A stretch of 64,000 nt of DNA from Flavobacterium phragmitis (lineage in GTDB: Bacteria > Bacteroidota > Bacteroidia > Flavobacteriales > Flavobacteriaceae), in assembly GCF_900112575.1 (NCBI RefSeq), contig NZ_FOMH01000003.1, forward strand, positions 372,001 through 436,000, in the 5' to 3' direction. The position numbers and the translations under genes were made by a program. Of this stretch, positions 8,426 to 14,471 are shown piece after piece. The notes under the pieces are model-generated. The model did no database searches and had not been told where the DNA came from. It saw only the letters and a list, made by a program, of their open reading frames with translations. How positions within the stretch are numbered: position 1 is the stretch's first letter; the number at the start of each line of letters is the position of its first letter.

Positions 8426-9703
8426 ATGAACAAAACGGCGCAAATCAAAAAAAATCATCAATTCATTAAATTCCGAAAATTAGTTATTGTTTCTATTTTA
8501 ATTGGCTTTCTTTCAGCTTTCCTCGGAATTTCACTCAAAAAAATAACCGAGTATTACGAAGAAATTTTCTTTCATGAAGTTTCAATTCATCCATTCTTTT
8601 ACATTATTTTCCCAGTTTTCGGATTATCTGTAATTTATTTTCTGAGGCAATATCTTTTCAAGAAAAAAGAAAATAAAGGTATCAAAGAAGTTTTTGAAAG
8701 CACACAGACTAAAAAAAATCTTCCATCTTATAAAATTCCATCTCACTTCATAAACGGATTATTGACTGTTATTTTTGGAGGTTCAACCGGAATTGAAGTT
8801 TCGACAGTTGTAGCAACTGCCACTATTGGTTCCGTTGCTCATGAAAAAGAAAATGTTTTCCGTCAATACAAAACCGAATTAATTTGTGCGGGAGTTGCTG
8901 CCGGAATTACAGCACTTTTCAGCAGTCCGATTGCAGGAGTTTTATTTGCTTTTGAAGTTATTTCCAGAAAAGTCACTCGCGCTTTTCTTATTTCTAACTT
9001 AATTGCTGTTTCAATTGCTTTTGGTTTACTGACCATTTTAAAAGAAGAACCTTTATTTGTGGTTTCCATTACAACTTGGCATTTAAAAGCCATTCCTTAT
9101 TTTATCCTTTTAGGAATTTTGGCCGGAATGAATTCTGTTTATTTAACCAAATGTGTTTTATTTATTAAATCGCAATTTGGGAAAATCAATAAACATTATT
9201 ACAAAATCATTATCGGATCTGCAGTTTTAAGTATTTCGCTTTTCTTTTTCCCTCAATTATATGGAGAAGGTTATCATGCTATAAAAGGGATTTTTGGAAC
9301 TTCAAACCAACTTCCATTAACTATAACTCTCGCTTTATCTTTTATTGCTATATTGATTTTAAAACCAATTGTAACTTCAATTACGCTTGCTTCCGGAGGC
9401 GACGGCGGAGTTTTTGCGCCTAGTTTATTTATCGGAGCATTTTTAGGGTTATTATTAGCTTCTGTTTTAAATACCTTTTTCCATGTCAATGTGATTCCTG
9501 TCAATTTTATGATTATTGGCATGGCAGCTGTTTTAAGTGCCAGCATTCATGCTCCATTTACAGCCATCTTTTTGGTCTGCGGTTTGACGAATGATTACAC
9601 TTTGTTTTTTCCAATCCTTGCCGTTTGTCTGATTTCAAAATATACAGCGAAAGCAATTTATCCATATACAGTGTACAGTTATTCCTCAACTTTGATTAAA
9701 TAA
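8426..9703 (+). CDS. ClC-family chloride channel/transporter
   Basis: 425 residues with about ten hydrophobic segments. Family motifs appear in order: KGIKEV in the place of GSGIP (~95); FGGSTGIEVSTVVATATIG (~118-136), where the Glu aligns with the gating glutamate of GxEGP; SSPIAGVLFAFEV (~170); and GGDGGVFAPSLFIGAFLG (~325), matching GxFxP. No C-terminal CBS domains are present. The second motif has VS in place of the usual GP after the glutamate, so anion selectivity may differ. It acts in the inner membrane. The next gene also encodes a membrane protein, but palindromes separate them. Confidence 0.87.
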   Translation: MNKTAQIKKNHQFIKFRKLVIVSILIGFLSAFLGISLKKITEYYEEIFFHEVSIHPFFYIIFPVFGLSVIYFLRQYLFKKKENKGIKEVFESTQTKKNLPSYKIPSHFINGLLTVIFGGSTGIEVSTVVATATIGSVAHEKENVFRQYKTELICAGVAAGITALFSSPIAGVLFAFEVISRKVTRAFLISNLIAVSIAFGLLTILKEEPLFVVSITTWHLKAIPYFILLGILAGMNSVYLTKCVLFIKSQFGKINKHYYKIIIGSAVLSISLFFFPQLYGEGYHAIKGIFGTSNQLPLTITLALSFIAILILKPIVTSITLASGGDGGVFAPSLFIGAFLGLLLASVLNTFFHVNVIPVNFMIIGMAAVLSASIHAPFTAIFLVCGLTNDYTLFFPILAVCLISKYTAKAIYPYTVYSYSSTLIK

Positions 9704-9707
9704 TTTA

Positions 9708-9801
9708 GCCACAGATTGTACAGATTAGAATGATTTTTTTTCGCCACAAATTCACAAATTTCCCTAATCTATTTAGCGTAAAAAATTCGTGAATTCGTGG
9801 C
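9708..9801. repeat. GCCAC-type palindromic repeats
   Basis: Arms 9743-9761 (GCCACAAATTCACAAATTT) and 9783-9801 (AAATTCGTGAATTCGTGGC) pair with two mismatches around a 21-base loop. Just upstream, 9708-9737 starts GCCACAGATTGTACAGATTA, a related single arm without a nearby partner. The same family reappears at 21977-22048. The right arm supplies a GTG at 9797 that creates a spurious in-frame extension of the HPP gene. Confidence 0.75.
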
Positions 9802-9829
9802 TAACAATACCACAATAGAATATCAAATT

Positions 9830-10429
9830 ATGCCAACTCAAAAATTAAAAAGAAGCTATCGCAAAACACGTTATATTCTTTACAAAGAAACTTTAATTGA
9901 TTATAAAGAACATTTTTGGTCGTTTTTAGGATCTTTTGTTGGCATTGGAATTTTGGCTTATCTTGAATCTTCCCACTTTTACGGACCTGATGCTGTTTAC
10001 TTAATTGGATCTTTTGGAGCATCAAGTGTTTTAGTTTATGGCATTATTCAAAGTCCATTTTCGCAACCTCGTAATTTAATTGGAGGTCATTTGATTTCGG
10101 CTTTTATTGGTGTTACCGTTGGTAAACTGGTTCCTGATATTATCTGGCTAACGGCTCCTCTTGCTGTTTCACTTTCCATAATTTTCATGCAGATTACCAA
10201 AACACTACATCCACCAGGAGGAGCTACGGCTTTGATTGCTGTTACAGGATCAGCCCAAATAAAAGGCCTGGGATATATGTATGTAATTTCACCTGTTTTA
10301 ACCGGAGTTCTGATTTTATTTGTAACAGCCCTTATTTTTAACAATATGACTTCGAGCAGAAGTTATCCAAGTCATAGCACTTATCACAAACATTATCATA
10401 AAATTAGAAAGAGATTGACTGGAAAATAA
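9830..10429 (+). CDS. HPP-family integral membrane protein
   Basis: About 199 residues from ATG at 9830. An upstream in-frame GTG at 9797 lies in a repeat arm and is rejected. Four hydrophobic segments, the sequence YLIGSFGASSVLVYGIIQSP and the defining HPPGGATALIAVTGS motif at ~130-145 mark the HPP family. Some members transport nitrite in chloroplasts and cyanobacteria; most bacterial ones are uncharacterised. The C-terminal tail is basic and His-rich (STYHKHYHKIRKRLTGK) and should face the cytoplasm. It follows the ClC gene, which could hint at a shared anion role, but no operon is proven. Confidence 0.82.
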   Translation: MPTQKLKRSYRKTRYILYKETLIDYKEHFWSFLGSFVGIGILAYLESSHFYGPDAVYLIGSFGASSVLVYGIIQSPFSQPRNLIGGHLISAFIGVTVGKLVPDIIWLTAPLAVSLSIIFMQITKTLHPPGGATALIAVTGSAQIKGLGYMYVISPVLTGVLILFVTALIFNNMTSSRSYPSHSTYHKHYHKIRKRLTGK

Positions 10430-10450
10430 TTTCTTCTTTTTTATCCAACT

Positions 10451-10514
10451 GTCACCCTGAGCGAAGTCGAAGGGCTTTCCTACTGGTATGAGCTTCGACT
10501 TCGCTCAGCCTGAC
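10451..10514. repeat. 22-base intergenic inverted repeat
   Basis: Arms 10451-10472 (GTCACCCTGAGCGAAGTCGA...) and 10493-10514 (reverse of GTCAGGCTGAGCGAAGTCGA...) differ at two positions and enclose 20 bases. It lies 21 bases after the HPP stop and may serve as its terminator-like hairpin. It looks like another dispersed flavobacterial palindrome family. Confidence 0.75.
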
Positions 10515-10591
10515 AAACTATTTGAAAATTAATATTTTAAAATCTTTTCAACAAATCGTAATTCAGAATTCGTATTTCGTTTTTTATATTT

Positions 10592-10599
10592 TACCTTTG
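10592..10599 (+). promoter_or_regulatory. -7 box for the pRiA4b-ORF3-like gene
   Basis: TACCTTTG is an exact TAnnTTTG match 23 bases before ATG 10623, a normal leader length. No TTG at the -33 position is evident. Confidence 0.5.
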
Positions 10600-10622
10600 A
10601 CCTCTCAATAAAAACAAAGATT

Positions 10623-11165
10623 ATGGTTTATAAATTTAGAGTAATTCTAGACGCCGAAGAAGATATTTTTAGAGACATTGCTATTCTTGAGGAAGATACT
10701 CTTGAAGATTTACACAATGCAATCTTCAATGCTTTTGGTTTTGACGGATCTGAAGTAGCTTCATTTTATACTTGTGATGATACATGGAATCAAGAAGATG
10801 AAATTCCGCTTTTTGATACTGGAGATGTTCCTGGCGAAATAAGAACCATGAACGATTACCCATTATCTAGTATCTTAGACAAAGAAAATACTAAAATCAT
10901 TTACGTTTACGATTTCATCAGTATGTGGACTTTCTTAGTAGAATTGGCCGCTATAGAAGATGAAGCTGTAGGAGCAACTTATCCTGAAACTTTATTTTCT
11001 CACGGAGAAATGCCTTCAGACGCTATCGAAAAAAACTTCGAAGCCGATGATATGCACAACGACATCTACGGAGAATTTGAAGACGATTTAGATGAAGATG
11101 ATCTTGACATGTTCGAAGGCGACGACAGCTTCGAAGATTATGGATTTGAGGAGAATTGGAATTAG
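10623..11165 (+). CDS. plasmid pRiA4b ORF-3-like (IS1096 TnpR-like) acidic protein
   Basis: 180 residues. The first ~115 residues (MVYKFRVILDAEEDIFRDIAI, then ASFYTCDDTWNQ and LDKENTKIIYVYDFISMWTFLVEL) match the small domain named after pRiA4b ORF-3 and the IS1096 passenger gene. The remainder is extremely acidic (EFEDDLDEDDLDMFEGDDS). Despite the name no recombinase motif is visible, and such genes occur as stable chromosomal genes in Bacteroidota. Function is unknown; the acidic tail suggests binding to a basic partner. It is followed 5 bases later by the left arm of the four-helix-bundle repeat unit. Confidence 0.78.
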   Translation: MVYKFRVILDAEEDIFRDIAILEEDTLEDLHNAIFNAFGFDGSEVASFYTCDDTWNQEDEIPLFDTGDVPGEIRTMNDYPLSSILDKENTKIIYVYDFISMWTFLVELAAIEDEAVGATYPETLFSHGEMPSDAIEKNFEADDMHNDIYGEFEDDLDEDDLDMFEGDDSFEDYGFEENWN

Positions 11166-11170
11166 TTTTC

Positions 11171-11681
11171 TAGGTTCAAAGATACAGAGTGACAAAGAGA
11201 CAAAGGTATTTATCTTAAGAACGAGCATTTTTATTGTAAGTTTTTTCGTATTTTTAATATTTATTTCTTAAATATATGAACTATGAAAACTTTTAGAGAC
11301 CTTTTAATTTGGCAAAAATCTATGAATCTGGTAACTGAAATTTACCAATTAACAAATTCATTCCCTAAAGAAGAAATTTATGGTCTGTCTTCGCAAATTC
11401 GGCGATCTTCAATATCAATACCAAGTAATATTGCGGAAGGATATGGCAGAAATGGAAATACTGAACTACTAAGATTCTTAAGTATTTCTATTTCATCCTT
11501 ATTCGAAATGCAAACACAGCTTGAAATTTCATTCAATCTAAAATATATAACCGAGTACCAATTCAGTAAAACAAACGAAGAGAGCAGAGAATTAGAGCGA
11601 ATGTTAAGCGCTTTTATAAAAAAATTAAAAGATCGCAAGTAAACACTTTGTCTCTTTGTCACTCTGTCACTTCAAACCTAA
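11171..11681. mobile_element. putative IVP element: four-helix-bundle gene enclosed by 35-base inverted repeats
   Basis: Left arm 11171-11205 and right arm 11647-11681 match in inverted orientation at 31 of 35 positions. The inner 22 are identical (they include GTGACAAAGAGACAAAG). The only gene inside is the 119-residue four-helix-bundle protein, whose stop lies 4 bases from the right arm. The 511-base unit fills the gap between two unrelated genes, starting 5 bases after one stop and ending 6 bases before the next ATG. The layout recalls 23S rRNA intervening sequences, where a stem encloses an S23/IVP gene, but here it sits between protein genes. Mobility is inferred, not shown. Confidence 0.5.
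11283..11642 (+). CDS. four-helix-bundle protein (23S rRNA-intervening-sequence / S23 family)
   Basis: 119 residues, close to the usual family length. The signature is plain: FRDLLIWQKSMNLVTEIYQLTN at the start, YGLSSQIRRSSISIPSNIAE followed by GYGR at ~36-58, then two amphipathic helices ending in basic KKLKDRK. Family members form pentameric four-helix bundles and are encoded in 23S rRNA intervening sequences, as stand-alone genes, or as Avd accessory proteins of diversity-generating retroelements. No reverse transcriptase or variable-repeat gene is present here, so the Avd role is not supported. The gene lies precisely between 35-base inverted repeats. Confidence 0.9.
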   Translation: MKTFRDLLIWQKSMNLVTEIYQLTNSFPKEEIYGLSSQIRRSSISIPSNIAEGYGRNGNTELLRFLSISISSLFEMQTQLEISFNLKYITEYQFSKTNEESRELERMLSAFIKKLKDRK

Positions 11682-11687
11682 AAATAA

Positions 11688-12746
11688 ATGATTAATCTTT
11701 TCAACACCCACATCGATACGCTTTCTATACATCGCGTAGGAAACAAGAGCCGTAACGAAGCTATTTTTTTATCAGAGCAGCCATTTAATCTTAATGATGA
11801 AATTGTTCCTTTGATAAAAGAATTCTTTTTTAAGCCTTTTAGAGAAAAAGAAGAAAACTATTATCAGTTTGCACACGAAGTGGACTTGGATTACAACGAC
11901 ATGTTTAAATATGCAACTGAGATTTTTACTAATCCAGCCAATGTGCATGAGGTTTCTAAAAATATCACAAAACATCTATACGAGCAGTCCAATCATCCGC
12001 ATATTAAAAACGGAGAGGTTTATGTAACTTACTTGACCAATTTAAGTATTGATAACAATGTAGTGGATGCTATTGGTATTTTTAAAAGCGAATTACAAGC
12101 TGACTTTTTACAATTTGAAGAAAAAGAAAGCAACCTTGAAATGATTCTGCAACAAGGAATCAACTTGAATAAATTAGACAAAGGATGTTTAATTTTCAAC
12201 TTTAAAAAAGAAGAAGGATATAAAATCCTGACTGTAGACAGCAACCGTTATGATGCTCGTTACTGGTTAGAGCACTTTTTATCTGTTGACGCTTTTGAAG
12301 ATGAAAATTTCATCACTAAAAAATATTTAAAATTCTGTCAGAACTTCGCAAAAGACGTGGTTTTGCCAGCAGAAGACAAGAAAGAGGAAGTAATGTTTAT
12401 GAACAGATCTGTGAATTATTTCGCTAAAAATGATCAGTTTGAAGAACAAAATTTCTTGAATGAAGTACTAGACAATCCTGAATTAATTCCTGAATTCAAA
12501 AACTACAAAGTGGATAAAGGAGAAAAATACAGCATCGAAGATGTAACCTCATTCCCAATTGCCAACGCAGCAGTTTCTGACGCTAGAAAATCGATTAAAA
12601 ACGTTATTAATCTGGATACTCACATTCAGATTAAGATGGATTTTATCAATCCTGAAAGTGCAGAAAAATTTGTTGAAAAAGGCTGGGATGAAGAAAAACA
12701 AATGTATTACTACTTGGTTTACTTCAACAAAGAAGAGAAAAACTAA
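11688..12746 (+). CDS. nucleoid-associated protein (NdpA/YejK family)
   Basis: 352 residues spanning the nucleoid-associated family PF04245. Supporting segments include FLSEQPFNLNDEIVPLIKEF near residue 27, the central DAIGIFKSELQADFLQFEEK at ~128-147, and LDKGCLIFNFKKEEGYKILT at ~168. E. coli YejK is a minor nucleoid protein; in Bacteroidota the function is not established. Expected in the cytoplasm on DNA. A strong intrinsic terminator follows at 12784-12818. Its ATG is only 6 bases beyond the right arm of the upstream inverted repeat, so its leader may contain that hairpin. Confidence 0.85.
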   Translation: MINLFNTHIDTLSIHRVGNKSRNEAIFLSEQPFNLNDEIVPLIKEFFFKPFREKEENYYQFAHEVDLDYNDMFKYATEIFTNPANVHEVSKNITKHLYEQSNHPHIKNGEVYVTYLTNLSIDNNVVDAIGIFKSELQADFLQFEEKESNLEMILQQGINLNKLDKGCLIFNFKKEEGYKILTVDSNRYDARYWLEHFLSVDAFEDENFITKKYLKFCQNFAKDVVLPAEDKKEEVMFMNRSVNYFAKNDQFEEQNFLNEVLDNPELIPEFKNYKVDKGEKYSIEDVTSFPIANAAVSDARKSIKNVINLDTHIQIKMDFINPESAEKFVEKGWDEEKQMYYYLVYFNKEEKN

Positions 12747-12783
12747 GAAGTTTTCATTTTCTATTACTTACTTATTAATACAG

Positions 12784-12818
12784 AAAACGGCAGCTACATT
12801 TGTAACTGCCGTTTTTTT
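12784..12818 (+). terminator. intrinsic terminator of the nucleoid-protein gene
   Basis: A 15-base stem (AAAACGGCAGCTACA with TGTAACTGCCGTTTT, one mismatch) is followed by a T run, 38 bases after the stop at 12746. It lies between convergent genes and is reasonably symmetrical, so it may serve the tetR gene as well. Confidence 0.85.
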
Positions 12819-12836
12819 ATTTTACCTCTTTTATAT

Positions 12837-13418
12837 TCACAAAACGGAAAAAACTGCTTTTACAATATCATCGTAAACCTGTTTATTTCTTTCTCCAGTA
12901 CGAGCCAAAACCCGAATTCCGGAATAATTATTAAAGATGAACCTGGCTAAGACTTTTGCTTCAAGTGCTTTTGAGATATGACCCGCCTCCTGCCCTTTTT
13001 TAACTGCATTCGTAAAAACTTCCTCCATCGTCTGACTGTTATTTTTGACAATTTCAGAAATTTCTTCATCATGCATCGCGAGTTCTACAGAAGAATTAAC
13101 CATAAAACAACCTTTTGTAATTCGGTCTTCAAAACTTTCGATGACGGCTTGTTTAAAAATATCGTGCAATGTTTCTTTGACATTTTCAGATTTCTCTAAA
13201 AGCTCTTTTACACTATCTTGTGCTTGTTTTTGATAACGCTGTAACGATTTGGAAAACAACTTTTGTTTGTCTCCAAAAGTATCGTACAAACTCGAACGGC
13301 TTAACCCCAAATACGTTACCAAATCCTGAGCAGATGTTCCGTTATATCCTTTGTGCCAAAAAATTTCGATTGCTTTATCCAAAGCCTGATCTTCATCAAA
13401 TTCTTTCGTTCTAGCCAT
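12837..13418 (-). CDS. TetR-family transcriptional repressor
   Basis: 193 residues from ATG 13418 (MARTKEFDEDQALDKAIEIF). An in-frame ATG 8 codons upstream would overlap the -7 box at 13442-13449 and is rejected. The N-terminal HTH is GYNGTSAQDLVTYLGLSRSS followed by LYDTFGDKQKLF (~23-55); the rest is an all-helical ligand-binding domain with the C-terminal part typical of YcdC/YvdT-like members (IFNNYSGIRVLARTGERNK). It probably represses itself and the divergent-spaced SDR gene upstream: a near-identical palindrome lies before each. Inducer unknown. Confidence 0.88.
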   Translation of the reverse strand: MARTKEFDEDQALDKAIEIFWHKGYNGTSAQDLVTYLGLSRSSLYDTFGDKQKLFSKSLQRYQKQAQDSVKELLEKSENVKETLHDIFKQAVIESFEDRITKGCFMVNSSVELAMHDEEISEIVKNNSQTMEEVFTNAVKKGQEAGHISKALEAKVLARFIFNNYSGIRVLARTGERNKQVYDDIVKAVFSVL

Positions 13419-13441
13419 GATACTCAAATTAAATTTCTTCA

Positions 13442-13479
13442 CAAAGATAATGATTTAACGGAACAATCGTTCCTGAATT
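13442..13479 (-). promoter_or_regulatory. tetR promoter -7 box with adjacent operator
   Basis: The minus strand has TATCTTTG at 13442-13449 (TAnnTTTG). Directly upstream, 13455-13479 contains ACGGAACAATCGTTCC, an imperfect version of the palindrome before the SDR gene. The overlap of operator and promoter fits autorepression. Confidence 0.7.
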
Positions 13480-13490
13480 AGTCAAAAAAA

Positions 13491-14243
13491 TTATAATACT
13501 GTATTTACAGTAAGTCCACCATCAATCACAATTTCAGTTCCTGTTATGAATGATGAATCATCTGAAGCAAGGAAACTAATAGTTTTTGCAACCTCAGCAG
13601 CTTGTCCAAAACGTTTCAATAGAATTTTCTCACCAAGGGCAGCTCCTAAACCTTCTACTTCTTCTTTTTCTAAACCTACTTTACCATACAAAGGTGTTTC
13701 AATTGGCCCAGGAGAAACGGCATTCACTCTAATTTTTCTTCCAGCTAATTCAGCGGCAAAGATTCTGTTTAATGATAAAACGGCTGCTTTGCTTGCCCCA
13801 TAAACACTTGAACCTGGCATTCCTAATTGAGCATTTACTGAAGTATTAAAAATAATAGAACCTCCATCATTTAAAATTGGCAACACTTTTTGAACGGTAA
13901 AATAAACTCCTTTTACGTTCACATTCATTATACTGTCATAATGCTCTTCTGAAGCTGAATCTACAGGAGCAAAAGCTGCAATTCCTGCATTCAGAAATAA
14001 AATATCTACTTTACCGAATTTTGACTTCACTTTTTCAACCAAATTATCAATTGATTTTAAATCGGATTGATCTGCTACAATTCCAGTAACGTTTAATTCT
14101 GTTTCGGCTTTTGCCAAAGCTTCTTTGTTTCTTCCTGTTACAATTACTTTTGCACCTTTTGATGCTAATTCTGCAGCGGCTGCATATCCAATTCCACTGT
14201 TTCCACCTGTTACGATTGCAACTTTGTTTTCTAAATTTTTCAT
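13491..14243 (-). CDS. classical short-chain dehydrogenase/reductase
   Basis: 250 residues. The Rossmann cofactor site TGGNSGIG is at ~13-20, NAG at ~85, catalytic Ser in IIFNTSVNAQLG, and YxxxK as YGASK near 149-153, followed by NAVSPGPIETPL and the C-terminal ITGTEIVIDGG. Residues after beta-2 (VTGRNKEAL) with the Arg suggest NADP(H). The substrate is unknown. It is transcribed from a promoter (TATCTTTG) abutting a perfect 26-base palindrome that matches the tetR operator. Regulation by the adjacent TetR protein is therefore likely, as in xenobiotic- or quinone-responsive pairs. Confidence 0.9.
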   Translation of the reverse strand: MKNLENKVAIVTGGNSGIGYAAAAELASKGAKVIVTGRNKEALAKAETELNVTGIVADQSDLKSIDNLVEKVKSKFGKVDILFLNAGIAAFAPVDSASEEHYDSIMNVNVKGVYFTVQKVLPILNDGGSIIFNTSVNAQLGMPGSSVYGASKAAVLSLNRIFAAELAGRKIRVNAVSPGPIETPLYGKVGLEKEEVEGLGAALGEKILLKRFGQAAEVAKTISFLASDDSSFITGTEIVIDGGLTVNTVL

Positions 14244-14286
14244 TTTAATTATTATTTAAGTTATTGATTATTCAATTATTATGGCA

Positions 14287-14321
14287 CAAAGATATAATAA
14301 CGGAACGATCGTTCCGTTATT
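14287..14321 (-). promoter_or_regulatory. SDR promoter -7 box and 26-base perfect palindromic operator
   Basis: TATCTTTG on the minus strand at 14287-14294 is followed upstream by a perfect palindrome at 14296-14321 with half-site AATAACGGAACGA. It covers the position of the -33 element. The same core, AACGGAAC-N-ATCGTTCC, occurs before tetR. This is the best-supported operator in the window. Confidence 0.85.
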
Positions 14322-14445
14322 ATTAAAGTTAATTTTTTGTTAAAACAACCTTATATCATATAAAACCTGAACAAAACAAGGGATTTTGTTTATTGAACCA
14401 TAAAGGAAAGAAATCATAAAATGTCGGGCATTCTTAATTTATCCT

Positions 14446-14453
14446 TAATTTTG
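14446..14453 (+). promoter_or_regulatory. candidate -7 box for the GAF protein gene
   Basis: TAATTTTG matches TAnnTTTG 18 bases before ATG 14472. Confidence 0.45.
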
Positions 14454-14471
14454 CATTAAAAAATAAACAAG

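Noticed and set aside
9797..9829. Upstream GTG start for the HPP protein
   Set aside because: It lies in the right arm of a dispersed palindrome; ATG 9830 gives a normal N-terminus.
10623..11165. Transposon resolvase or insertion-sequence passenger gene
   Set aside because: The name of the family is historical; there are no recombinase residues, terminal repeats or transposase nearby.
11283..11642. Avd accessory gene of a diversity-generating retroelement
   Set aside because: Same fold family, but no reverse transcriptase, template repeat or variable-repeat gene is nearby.
11171..11681. True 23S rRNA intervening sequence
   Set aside because: No rRNA sequence flanks the unit; it lies between two protein genes.
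13419..13442. Longer start for the TetR protein
   Set aside because: It would overlap the promoter -7 box, and MARTKEFDEDQ is the usual beginning of this subfamily.
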